Below are positions 11,301 through 19,503 of a stretch of DNA of 33,292 nt, piece by piece. Both the position numbers and the translations under genes were made by a program. Source of the stretch: Methylococcaceae bacterium (lineage in GTDB: Bacteria; Pseudomonadota; Gammaproteobacteria; Methylococcales; Methylococcaceae); assembly GCA_028711365.1 (NCBI GenBank), contig JAQTSI010000011.1:1-33292 (forward strand). Reading direction: 5' to 3'. The notes beneath the pieces are model-generated. The model did not search any database. It was given only the letters and a program-made list of their open reading frames with translations, and was not told the DNA's origin. Every line of letters begins with the position of its first letter. Position 1 is the stretch's first letter.

Positions 11301-11914
11301 TGGGTTTATTCCTCCAGGGCGGAGCGCATTACCTCGATGGCGAGCATGTCAAATCGAATCGGGACCTGATGTTGCGCGGCGGCGCCGATTGGGCCTTCAT
11401 CGATACCCATGACATGCGTCTGACGGCGGGTTTTGCCCTGATGTACTGGAATTTTGCGAATAATCAAAGGTTTTATACCTTTGGCCATGGCGGTTACTGG
11501 AGTCCGCAGGACTACCAATCCATCGCCTTCCCTTTGCAATGGAGCGGCCGTTTTGGTGCTTTGTCTTATTTGCTGAGGGGATCTTATTCCTTTTCGGTCT
11601 CCCAAGAGAAGGATGCGGATTTCTATCCCAACGATAGCGGTTTGCAGGCGATGGCGGAAAAAAATCCCCTGCCATCGGGGTATTCCAGACCCGTATACGG
11701 CGGCAGCGACGGCAGCGGCACCGGCTACTCAATCATGGGAATCCTGGAATATCAGGTCGATCCCCATCTGTTCCTAGGCGCTCGGTATGAACTGGCGCGC
11801 TCGCCCTACTACACGCCCAATTACATGACTTTCTACTTTCGTTATGCCTTCGAACCGCGTACCGAAGAGATTCCTTTCCCACCCAAACCCATCAGACCTT
11901 ACTACACCTATTGA
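8330..11914 (+). CDS. bcsC: Cellulose synthase outer-membrane secretin-like subunit BcsC (TPR + beta-barrel)
   Basis: 1194 aa, signal peptide, many TPR-like helices, C-terminal barrel ending in aromatic-rich YYTPNYMTFYFRYAFEPRTEEIPFPPKPIRPYYTY; ATGA overlap with bcsZ. Confidence 0.93.
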   Translation: MSVMLNPPIRIFLGMLLALTTVSSSAGDAVEELLSSARLWEANKREDLARTALEKALLISPLHPQAMLMLGLMELKSERIEQVGQRLKQLQSAHPGDPAARQLEDAYRIATTDRKAMARARLLARTGKNEEAMAAMRDLYPKGPPGGELGTEYYRLLASTEKNRKEAMAGLERLIRESADDLRPRLALADLLIDQSASRLQGIRLAASLARQDELNHQEVLGVWRRGLNKLDLDPANESLYRDYLAQDPLDQLIQQRLKEVADPSLKARRAAAGKGRKSAGPDSWDLIKAAKKAQERGRLQEAENLALKALKLRPGELEAMITLAGIHVDKRDQAKAEALYRQVLRRDHANDRALRGMIKLLSESGRRSAAIDFLEAFAGANPSKAGAVASMRAGLLRAEADDFLNSGQMAKAVETLEKGLRLAPVDPWLRFDLARLYVRQGLVQPARKLMEQDPAAVDPQAIYAQALFLAGIDDEAAALVALERIAPARRNESMTGLYRRTQVRLRAKQARDAQMQGDQAVVSRLLQEAEKIAESEPELLWSVAGARVERGEVERGLALGRRLLAEGSPGTESRLHYARLLNAAERDDELADMLEQTEPDQLPAHRQADWLSLRASLAIRRARVKQGLGEYGQALELLNSALRLQPNDGRLLAAQAELYDVMGRRKEARAILRRVIESNPADYDARLSKAKLDRRMGNAGEALRELNVLRSLAPEDDVDTRLGIARQLVALERYDEARQVTEMLNQRRPNDAKVLLQSGRVEKEASDYDQALVLFRQARKLEIPDAQRSGATAGQTGGLSPATEEIQSIERRRYGFLSAGFDQRQLSGTPGLSEITDEEYPLLFRYPLGYRGHWFIQMDYSTVSAGQLPLYRFDDAGLFGKIQALGQNHLKGVSDQSASGVDFGIGYQNDDWRFDIGSSPQGFPVSYLVGGIKKKGSIGDAYYSLDLARRPVPNSLISYAGARDPVTGDVWGGVRRNGLDFYSGYDDGRLGLFLQGGAHYLDGEHVKSNRDLMLRGGADWAFIDTHDMRLTAGFALMYWNFANNQRFYTFGHGGYWSPQDYQSIAFPLQWSGRFGALSYLLRGSYSFSVSQEKDADFYPNDSGLQAMAEKNPLPSGYSRPVYGGSDGSGTGYSIMGILEYQVDPHLFLGARYELARSPYYTPNYMTFYFRYAFEPRTEEIPFPPKPIRPYYTY

Positions 11915-11920
11915 GTTCTC

Positions 11921-12124
11921 ATGAAACCAAGAACCCTGCCCGATGATATCGCTGCCCTGCTCGCCACGCTGAAGCAGGATTTCGAGTTCCGCGAAATTTC
12001 CCGGGATGAAGAAGCGCAGGCGATCATCGCCCGCTGGCCTTTGTTCCGGCGGCTGGCACGGCGTCAGGCTAGGGTAGAGTCCGCCAACGGCATCGAGAAA
12101 TCCGGGGAGGAAAGTCCAAGATGA
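11921..12124 (+). CDS. bcsR: Small BcsR-like protein
   Basis: 67 aa inside bcs operon; DDIAALLATLKQDFEFREISRDEEAQAIIARWPLFRRLAR resembles the E. coli BcsR core (REQLAAALKRWPLLAEFAQ). Confidence 0.55.
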   Translation: MKPRTLPDDIAALLATLKQDFEFREISRDEEAQAIIARWPLFRRLARRQARVESANGIEKSGEESPR

Positions 12125-12163
12125 TCGCCTGTGATCCGATGAACCGAGGGAACGTTTATCCAG

Positions 12164-13879
12164 ATGATTTTTTCCCGGCGTGAAAAGCTGTCGGCTCTGT
12201 CGATAGGGGTACGAGATCTTCCCGTCGCAGTGGGCTTGTTGCGGCCGGGTAATTTGTATGCCGTGGGGGTCAGGAATGCGCAGGCGCGCCGATTATTGAT
12301 CGCCAATACCGCCAGCAGGGCTTTGCAACAGGGGGCGAAGGTGGCGATCATCTCGGCGCAACCGGCAGACCAAGTGGAATTCCTCTTGGCGCTGGATGCG
12401 GAAGTCGATCGGGCAGTCGAAGCCGGCAGCTTGTGCTTCTTCAGTCAACTGGAGGATTATGCCGTCAAGCTGGAGCGCCATGGCGCCGACCGTTTCCTGA
12501 CCGAGTTGGAGGATAGTGGTTTGCAAGCCGGCACTCTCCTGCTACTGGATGGCGCCAACCGGCTTTTTTCTGGCCACGATAGGGTCAAAGCCTCAACCCA
12601 AGCGCGTCTTTATTGCGATTGGTTCAGGGGCAGGCGAATGATCGGGATCTTTTGCTTTGCTGATTTTTCCTTGCCGGAATCGGCCGCGAACCGATTGAAA
12701 AATCTGGGTGATATTTTCTCGGGAAAAAGCGAACTGAAATCGGACCAGGGACGGTTCATCTGGGACGTCACTTACTGGGAAACCGAGAACGGTGTGGTGA
12801 GGGGAAGGGAATTCGGCGTTTATTGTGATCCGTCCGGAAAACATCTGGTCGCGAATGGCCTGGAGATCGACACCATGGCGCAAAGTCTGATCAAAGCCCC
12901 GGACGAGAGACGGGTTATCCTCACCGCCCATGCGCTGGACATGTCCGTTCATATACCCGAGGGATGGAAGGTGGTGGCGGGATATGCAGAAATATTGGCC
13001 GCTGCATGCGATACCATAGCCGCCACGATCGTACTCCATTTCGAACGGCATGAGGAGTTCCAGGAATTGGCCTATGTCGTCCATAGTCTCAGAATGGTGG
13101 CGGGGCGGGGGATAAAACTCATCGTTTGGGAAAAGGGCGAGCGGTTGCGCTATAGCCAGGCATCGTTGCTGACGGGATTGGGCGTCAACCTGGTGCTCTA
13201 CAAGGAACAGGGCATGTCCAAACTCCTGCTGGCGATCGAAGATCTGCAGGGGGTTTGTTTCATACATTGCCTGGAGCAGGATTTCGAATCCGCCGTGAAG
13301 GCAGCGACGCCGATGGTGAAGGGGGGGTATCTTCCGCCCAAAGCATTCGGCAATGCGGTATCGTTGGCCTTGAACCAGCGCACGTCGATGCAGCATGTCC
13401 TGGTATGCCTGCGCCTGTCGCCGGAAATCGCCCATATCGATGCCTTGCTGGCCTGTCGGATCGAAAGACCGGGCGATTTCCTGAGCGCGGACGAAACTCA
13501 GGTCTATCTGTTTTTGTTTGGCTGTCCGGAATCGGACATCGATACCATCCTGGATAGGATCATGGCCTTGCCGGTGGAAGAATTGTTCCTCGAACAGGCG
13601 CGCTATACTTCCCGCGAACTGATCGCGAAAATCGTCGATGACTTTGTCGCAAGGGCGGAGCACCAAGCTTTTACCGATTTTTCCCTGCAACTGCGCAAGC
13701 CTGAATCAAAGGCCGCGCCATCGACCGAAAAACTTGCGCTCGAAAATCCAACCGAAGATCAGACCCGCCACAGGGAATCTGCGAACGGAACAATGGCGGC
13801 CCCAAGGTGCGCGCCGGGAGGAAAGCGCAGCATCGCTCCCTGCTGCTTGTTGTTGCGAAAGGCGATATTCAGGCCATGA
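12164..13879 (+). CDS. bcsE: Cellulose biosynthesis protein BcsE (c-di-GMP-binding GIL domain)
   Basis: REC*-like/GIL architecture by length; RxGD-type motif in CRIERPGDFLSADETQVYLFLFGC; immediately followed by a BcsF-like gene with ATGA overlap. Confidence 0.88.
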   Translation: MIFSRREKLSALSIGVRDLPVAVGLLRPGNLYAVGVRNAQARRLLIANTASRALQQGAKVAIISAQPADQVEFLLALDAEVDRAVEAGSLCFFSQLEDYAVKLERHGADRFLTELEDSGLQAGTLLLLDGANRLFSGHDRVKASTQARLYCDWFRGRRMIGIFCFADFSLPESAANRLKNLGDIFSGKSELKSDQGRFIWDVTYWETENGVVRGREFGVYCDPSGKHLVANGLEIDTMAQSLIKAPDERRVILTAHALDMSVHIPEGWKVVAGYAEILAAACDTIAATIVLHFERHEEFQELAYVVHSLRMVAGRGIKLIVWEKGERLRYSQASLLTGLGVNLVLYKEQGMSKLLLAIEDLQGVCFIHCLEQDFESAVKAATPMVKGGYLPPKAFGNAVSLALNQRTSMQHVLVCLRLSPEIAHIDALLACRIERPGDFLSADETQVYLFLFGCPESDIDTILDRIMALPVEELFLEQARYTSRELIAKIVDDFVARAEHQAFTDFSLQLRKPESKAAPSTEKLALENPTEDQTRHRESANGTMAAPRCAPGGKRSIAPCCLLLRKAIFRP

Positions 13880-14064
13880 GAAGTGAGAGTATCCATGCCT
13901 TGCTGGGGCAATTGCTGAATTATTCCATGGCGGGACTGCTGGCTTTTTTTGTCGTTCTGACAGTCTTTCGATTCGTCACCTCGATACGTCTACCCGGGGG
14001 AATGCGAAAACTGTTCAGAAAGCGCAGGGAGCCTATTTTTATTCGGGTATATCGGCCGAAATAA
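13876..14064 (+). CDS. bcsF: BcsF-like small membrane protein
   Basis: 62 aa from ATG 13876 (MRSESIHALLGQLLNYSMAGLLAFFVVLTVFRFVT...RVYRPK); single TM then basic tail, overlapping the bcsE stop, as for bcsEF in enterobacteria. Confidence 0.7.
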   Translation: MRSESIHALLGQLLNYSMAGLLAFFVVLTVFRFVTSIRLPGGMRKLFRKRREPIFIRVYRPK

Positions 14065-14098
14065 TGGGTCATTTCCATGGTTTTCAAGGTTCGATAGC

Positions 14099-14875
14099 AT
14101 GTATATCGTTGCCCTCGTTTCTACCCAGGGTGGTGTGGGGAAAACCACCATCACGGCCAATCTCGCGGCCGCCATCGGCAAGCGCGGTCATGCGGTGCTG
14201 GCGTTGGACTGGGACCCTGCCAATCGGTTAGGGCTGCATCTCGGCCTGGATCAAGCGCCTCTTCAGGGGCTCGCACAGCAGTCGGTCAGCGGAGGACATT
14301 GGAACGAAGCGGCTTACCACAATTCGGACAATGTGGATTTTTTGCCTTTCGGACAACTCTGCGAGGAGAGCCGGCTGGCATTCGAGCGTTTGCTGTGCGG
14401 GGACAAACTATGGCTGGCCCGGCGGCTGGAGGAACTCGAATACCCCCGGAACGGCGTGGTGCTGGTGGACACGATGCGGGCTCCCTCCCCCTATCTTACC
14501 CAGGCCTTGCAAGTGGCGGATCGGGTGCTGTCCGTAATGACGCCCGCCCCCACTTTTCAGCTCGACATCGAGGCCATGGAGAAATTCCTCATCGAGTTGG
14601 GCGAGGGCCATTCCCTACTCCTACGCCAGAATTATTTGCTGAACCAGGTCGATACGACGAGGCGGCTGACGCGAGAGATTATCACGGTTTTGCACGCCCA
14701 ACTGGAGCAGCGTTTGCTTCGTTACATGATCCACCGGGATGAAGCGGTGCCGGAAGCCATCGCTTGCAACGCCAGTGTGGCCGACCATGCGCCCTTGGGG
14801 CAAGCCGACCATGATTTTCAAGGACTGGCCTCGTGGTTGCTGGCCCAGGCCGACGGCGAAGGCCCCCTGCCATGA
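14099..14875 (+). CDS. bcsQ: Cellulose biosynthesis protein BcsQ (MinD/ParA-like ATPase)
   Basis: STQGGVGKTTITANLAAAIGKRGHAVLALDWDPANRLGLHLGL Walker A and switch regions; ATGA overlap with bcsA. Confidence 0.93.
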   Translation: MYIVALVSTQGGVGKTTITANLAAAIGKRGHAVLALDWDPANRLGLHLGLDQAPLQGLAQQSVSGGHWNEAAYHNSDNVDFLPFGQLCEESRLAFERLLCGDKLWLARRLEELEYPRNGVVLVDTMRAPSPYLTQALQVADRVLSVMTPAPTFQLDIEAMEKFLIELGEGHSLLLRQNYLLNQVDTTRRLTREIITVLHAQLEQRLLRYMIHRDEAVPEAIACNASVADHAPLGQADHDFQGLASWLLAQADGEGPLP

Positions 14876-17352
14876 AGCCGGGCGGCTTGATCGGGTTCCT
14901 GGCCGGACGACTTGGGGTGGCAGACCCCGCCCGAATCGGGTCATGGCTGCTGCGTGTCTTCGTATTGCCGCCGCGAATGAAACAAGCCGGTCGGCAAGGA
15001 GAGAGCCTGAGCGGGAATGTGGCGATCAACCGGATGATCGCCGTCTGGGCCGGAGCGCTTGGGGTGAACGATATGCTCGATCCAGGGGCCTGGATATTGC
15101 GCATTTTCATCCTGCCGCCTGCCCGGGAAGCCGGTTTGACCGGCTGGCTGCAAGCCGGCTTCGTCAGAGCGCGCCGATGGGTGAGCGAGCGCTTTTCGCC
15201 GCGGCGTTATGCCCGGCTGGTTTCCAGGCTGGAAACCGCTGGCATCGAATGGATGGATACCGGCGGCGTGGCTTTGCGCATCTTCCTGGGCTTGTTGGCC
15301 GGCTCATTCCTGCTGCTCGTCATCACCACGCCGTTGAATGGCGGCGAACAAGCGCGGTTTTTTCTAGTCACCTGGATGCTCGCCTTGCTGGTGCGGCGGC
15401 TGCCGGGAGACTTGCCGGGCGTGATCCTGATCATGTTGTCCTTCCTGGCGGCGTTGCGTTATGGCTGGTGGCGGATCACCAGCAGCATACCGCAGGGCTT
15501 CGGCATGGATTGGCTGTTCGGCATGGTCCTGCTGGCTGCCGAAATCTATACCTGGTTGATTTTGGTGCTGGGTTATGTGCAAACCATCATGCCGTTGCGC
15601 CGGCAGCCTGCGCCATTGCCCACCGATCCCGGTGACTGGCCAACGGTGGACGTTTTCATACCCACCTACAACGAACCCTTGAAGGTAGTGAAGACCACCG
15701 TGTACGGCGCGCAGAGCATCGATTGGCCGAAGGACAAACTCAACGTCTATCTCCTCGACGACGGCAGGCGCGAGGCGTTTCGCCAGTTCGCCGAACAGGC
15801 CGGTGTGGGTTACATCATCCGGAAGGACAACGCCCATGCCAAGGCCGGTAATCTGAATCATGCTTTGCGCTTGACGAAGGGCGAGTATATCGCCGTGTTC
15901 GATTGCGATCATATCCCTACCCGGGCGTTTCTTCAGTTATCCATGGGGTGGTTTTTGCGCGATCCTCATTGCGCGATGGCGCAGACACCTCACCATTTCT
16001 ATTCGGCAGACGCCTTCGAACGCAATTTGTCCACCCTTTACCGGGTTCCCAGTGAAAATACCCTGTTCTATCGTTTGGTTCAGGATGGCAACGATCTTTG
16101 GAATGCGGCGTTTTTTTGCGGTTCCTGCGCCATACTCAAGCCCACGCCATTGGAAGAAATCGGTGGCATTGCCGTCGAGACGGTTACGGAAGATGCACAT
16201 ACCGCGCTCAAGCTGCATCGGCGCGGTTATAACAGCGTCTACCTCAACATTCCTCTTGCTGCGGGGCTTGCCACCGAGAGCCTTGCCAGCCATATCGGTC
16301 AGTGGATTCGCTGGGCCCGGGGGATGGTGCAGATTTTTCGCATCGACAATCCCTTGCTGGGCAGGGGATTGTCCTTCTTCCAGCGTCTTTGCTATTGCAA
16401 TGCGATGCTGTATTTCTTTCACGGCATCCCCCGGCTCATTTTTCTGCTGGCTCCGCTTGCCTATCTTGGCTTCGAATTGCACATCATCCACGCCGAGGCC
16501 AAGGTGCTGGTGTTCTATGTTCTGCCCTACCTCGTCCATGCCATCATGGCCAATGCGCGCATCCAGGGACAATACCGCCATTCTTTCTGGGCCGAGGTCT
16601 ATGAATCGGTGTTGGCCTGGTATATCGCCATACCTACCACGCTGGCCCTGTTCAAACCGAAGCTCGGGAAATTCAATGTGACGTCCAAAGGCGGTTTGAC
16701 CGAGCTATCTTTCTTCGATTGGGCCATCTCCAAACCCTATCTCCTGCTGTTGGGATGCAACCTCTTGGGGTTTCTGTTAGGAATCGGCCGTTTGCTATGG
16801 TGGAATACCCGTGAGATAAACGTCGTGCTGCTGAATCTCGCTTGGGTTTTGTTCAATCTCACCCTTTTGGGCGCGGCTTTGGGGGTGGCGACGGAGGCCC
16901 GCCAGGTCCGCCTGTCCCATCGCGTGGCGATGAGGCTGCCGGTCAGCCTGTATCTTCCCGACGGCAGGGTCTGGGCTTGTTGGACCTTGGACTATTCCAG
17001 CGGAGGCCTCAGCCTGGATTTTCCGAAGGCGCAAGTGCTGGAAGTGGGGCAAAAGGTGGCGGTGTCGCTGTCGCGAGGCGATCAGGAGTTCACCTTTCCC
17101 GGCCAGATAGTCCTGGCTCAGGGCAAACGCATCGGTCTGCGCTTTGCGGATTTGTCGCCGCAGGAAGAGGCCTGGCTGACGCAGTGCACCTTTGCCCGCG
17201 CCGACGCCTGGTGCAATTGGGTTGAGAACCAGCCGCCGGGCCGAGAATTGGCGGGATTTTGGGAAATCGTCGATTCTGCCCGTTACGGCTATGGACAATT
17301 GCTGCGCCGTTTCGTCCATACCCTGCGTGCCCCGCGCGGGCATGACGGGTAG
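14872..17352 (+). CDS. bcsA: Cellulose synthase catalytic subunit BcsA (GT2 + PilZ)
   Basis: Start ATG 14872 overlaps bcsQ stop. GT2 motifs LLDDG, FDCDH, TEDAHT, QWIRW; PilZ motifs RLSHR (RxxxR) and DYSSGG (DxSxxG). Confidence 0.97.
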   Translation: MKPGGLIGFLAGRLGVADPARIGSWLLRVFVLPPRMKQAGRQGESLSGNVAINRMIAVWAGALGVNDMLDPGAWILRIFILPPAREAGLTGWLQAGFVRARRWVSERFSPRRYARLVSRLETAGIEWMDTGGVALRIFLGLLAGSFLLLVITTPLNGGEQARFFLVTWMLALLVRRLPGDLPGVILIMLSFLAALRYGWWRITSSIPQGFGMDWLFGMVLLAAEIYTWLILVLGYVQTIMPLRRQPAPLPTDPGDWPTVDVFIPTYNEPLKVVKTTVYGAQSIDWPKDKLNVYLLDDGRREAFRQFAEQAGVGYIIRKDNAHAKAGNLNHALRLTKGEYIAVFDCDHIPTRAFLQLSMGWFLRDPHCAMAQTPHHFYSADAFERNLSTLYRVPSENTLFYRLVQDGNDLWNAAFFCGSCAILKPTPLEEIGGIAVETVTEDAHTALKLHRRGYNSVYLNIPLAAGLATESLASHIGQWIRWARGMVQIFRIDNPLLGRGLSFFQRLCYCNAMLYFFHGIPRLIFLLAPLAYLGFELHIIHAEAKVLVFYVLPYLVHAIMANARIQGQYRHSFWAEVYESVLAWYIAIPTTLALFKPKLGKFNVTSKGGLTELSFFDWAISKPYLLLLGCNLLGFLLGIGRLLWWNTREINVVLLNLAWVLFNLTLLGAALGVATEARQVRLSHRVAMRLPVSLYLPDGRVWACWTLDYSSGGLSLDFPKAQVLEVGQKVAVSLSRGDQEFTFPGQIVLAQGKRIGLRFADLSPQEEAWLTQCTFARADAWCNWVENQPPGRELAGFWEIVDSARYGYGQLLRRFVHTLRAPRGHDG

Positions 17353-17374
17353 TTTGGCCGCCGGGAAACACCCC

Positions 17375-18943
17375 ATGGGTATCTGGAATTACTACTTCAT
17401 CGCCAAGTTGTATTGGTTTTTCGGCGGCCAGATTGGCTTGCACCGCTGGGAAAACCTGTGCTTCGCCGCTTTGCTCCTCATTCCGATCGAACCGAGGTGG
17501 GCTAGGCTATTGCGCCAACTCATCGCCATACCGGTCGGCGTGGTGCTGCTTTATCACGATTCCTGGCTGCCCCCGGTTTCGCGCCTGATCGAGGCGGCGC
17601 CCAACCTGGCGAGTTTCAGCGGCGCCTATCGGTTGGAGTTAATGGAACGATTCTTCAATGGACAGATCGTCGCCGAGTTATTGGCCTTGTTCATGGTCGC
17701 CGGCTTGTTGAGTTTGAAACTTCGGATCAGCAGTTTCGTCCTGTTGACATTGCTCGCCGCGCCTCAATTGAGCGCTTTGGCCTCGTTGAACTCCGCCCCT
17801 CAACAATCCTGCGCGAACCTCTGTCCAGGCCAGGCAAGGGTCGAGAAACCGCAGACGCAACAGGCTCAGGACGCCGACTTGGACACGGCCCTGGAAAATT
17901 TCCACGCCGAGGAGTCCAGGCGTCAGGTGATTTTCCACAAACCCAAAGCTGCCCCTGCGTTCGATATCATCATCCTGCAAATCTGTTCGCTGGCCTGGGA
18001 TGATATCGACTTCGTGCATGGAGATGCCTCGTTCCTCAAACGCTTCGACCTGCTATTCACCCGTTTCAATTCGGGATCGAGCTATAGCGGCCCGGCCGTC
18101 ATACGCTTGTTGCGCGGGAATTGCGGTCAGCAACAACACGACAAACTTTATCAAGATACCCAGCCTGCTTGCTATCTCTTCAACAAATTGGCTGAATTCG
18201 GTTTCACTCCCAACCTGCTGCTGAATCATACCGGCGATTTCGGCGGGTTTCTCCATGACATACAGGATCATGGCGGTTTGAACATCGCTCCGATCCATAA
18301 TCTGGGCGCGGTTACCTATTTGAATAGCTTCGACGGTACCCCGGTTTTCGATGATTACGACGTTCTGTCCCAGTGGTGGACAAGAAGACAATCCCAATCC
18401 ACCTCGCCCGTCGCTTTGTTCTACAATAGCAGCAGCCTCCATGACGGCAATCGTGTGCCGGGGGCGAAGAAGCTTCCCAACGTGGAATTCTACCGAATTC
18501 GTCTGAAAAGACTGTTCGGCGATGTCGGCCGGTTCATGACCGAACTGGAGGATTCGGGGCGCCAGGCGGTGCTGGTGTTCATTCCGGAACATGGCGCGGC
18601 ATTACGCGGAGACAAGATTCAAATTTCCGGCCTGCGCGAGATTCCTACAGCGCAAATTACCCTGATACCGGTCGGCGTCAAGTTCATCGGCATACCTAAA
18701 GATGCTATTTCATCCCAGATAGTGGTTGAAAAGCCCAGCAGTTATCTGGCGCTTTCAGACTTGCTGGCCAGGCTCATCGAAGCGAATCCTTACGCCGGAA
18801 ACTGGGGCGATTTCCTGCCGCAGCTCGAGCGATTGTCCATCACCGAGTATGAAGCGGAAAATGAGAAAACCGTCATGATGAGCAAAGGAGAGCGATATTT
18901 CATGCGCACGCCCGATTCGACCTGGATGGAATATCCCAAGTAA
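17375..18943 (+). CDS. bcsG: Cellulose phosphoethanolamine transferase BcsG
   Basis: MGIWNYYFIAKLYWF...; ILQICSLAWDDIDF, SGSSYSGPAVIRLLRGNCGQ (nucleophile Ser region) and FIPEHGAALRGDK metal-site region typical of BcsG. Alternative start 17342. Confidence 0.95.
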   Translation: MGIWNYYFIAKLYWFFGGQIGLHRWENLCFAALLLIPIEPRWARLLRQLIAIPVGVVLLYHDSWLPPVSRLIEAAPNLASFSGAYRLELMERFFNGQIVAELLALFMVAGLLSLKLRISSFVLLTLLAAPQLSALASLNSAPQQSCANLCPGQARVEKPQTQQAQDADLDTALENFHAEESRRQVIFHKPKAAPAFDIIILQICSLAWDDIDFVHGDASFLKRFDLLFTRFNSGSSYSGPAVIRLLRGNCGQQQHDKLYQDTQPACYLFNKLAEFGFTPNLLLNHTGDFGGFLHDIQDHGGLNIAPIHNLGAVTYLNSFDGTPVFDDYDVLSQWWTRRQSQSTSPVALFYNSSSLHDGNRVPGAKKLPNVEFYRIRLKRLFGDVGRFMTELEDSGRQAVLVFIPEHGAALRGDKIQISGLREIPTAQITLIPVGVKFIGIPKDAISSQIVVEKPSSYLALSDLLARLIEANPYAGNWGDFLPQLERLSITEYEAENEKTVMMSKGERYFMRTPDSTWMEYPK

Positions 18944-18993
18944 CTTCATCGGGCCTGAGTCAAACTGTCTGCAGTCACCTGGGGGAGAAAAGC

Positions 18994-19440
18994 ATGAGCC
19001 TGGATTATGCCAATCTATTGGCGGTCGCCATCGAAGAAGCGCGCTTGGGTTTGCAGGAAGGCGGAGTGCCGGTGGGCGCGGCGGTTTTCGGCCGCGACGG
19101 CCGGCTGCTAGGTCAGGGCCACAATCGCCGTGTCCAGGAGGGCGATCCCTCGATACATGGGGAAACCGACGCTTTTCGCAGGGCGGGGCGGCAAACGAGC
19201 TATCGGGACAAGATCATGGTCACCACCCTGGCGCCTTGCTGGTATTGCAGCGGCCTGATCCGCCAGTTCAATTTCGGCACGGTCATCGTCGGCGAATCCG
19301 TCAATTTCAAAGGCGGCATCGACTGGCTGCGTGAGAGCGGGGTGGAGGTGATCGATCTGAACTCCGAGGAGTGCATAGTGTTGATGTCTTCCTTCATCGA
19401 GACCCATCCCCCATTATGGAACGAAGACATCGGCGCTTGA
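18994..19440 (+). CDS. Zinc-dependent cytosine deaminase-like protein of the yeast Fcy1 type (CDA superfamily)
   Basis: Zn motifs IHGET and APCWYC (HxE / PCxxC); VIVGESVNFKGG...SFIETHPPLWNEDIGA closely resembles yeast cytosine deaminase C-terminus (VVGENVNFKS...FIDERPQDWFEDIGE, from memory). SD-like GGGGGAGAA upstream. Confidence 0.82.
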   Translation: MSLDYANLLAVAIEEARLGLQEGGVPVGAAVFGRDGRLLGQGHNRRVQEGDPSIHGETDAFRRAGRQTSYRDKIMVTTLAPCWYCSGLIRQFNFGTVIVGESVNFKGGIDWLRESGVEVIDLNSEECIVLMSSFIETHPPLWNEDIGA

Positions 19441-19451
19441 AACACGCCATC

Positions 19452-19503
19452 CCGTGAGCTCCCGGCCTGCGCTTCGCCAGTTGTCGAAGTGGCCGGCTCA
19501 CGG
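19452..19503 (+). terminator. Large imperfect hairpin, possible transcription terminator or RNA structure between deaminase gene and dapA
   Basis: CCGTGAG(19452-19458)/CTCACGG(19497-19503), CCGGCC(19462-19467)/GGCCGG(19491-19496), CTTCG(19472-19476)/CGAAG(19485-19489); no clear U tract. Confidence 0.4.

Noticed and set aside
12593-13690. 365-aa minus-strand ORF
   Set aside because: Antisense to bcsE, no recognisable domain or RBS context.
14739-15635. 298-aa plus-strand ORF overlapping bcsQ/bcsA
   Set aside because: Alternative frame to two well-supported coding sequences.
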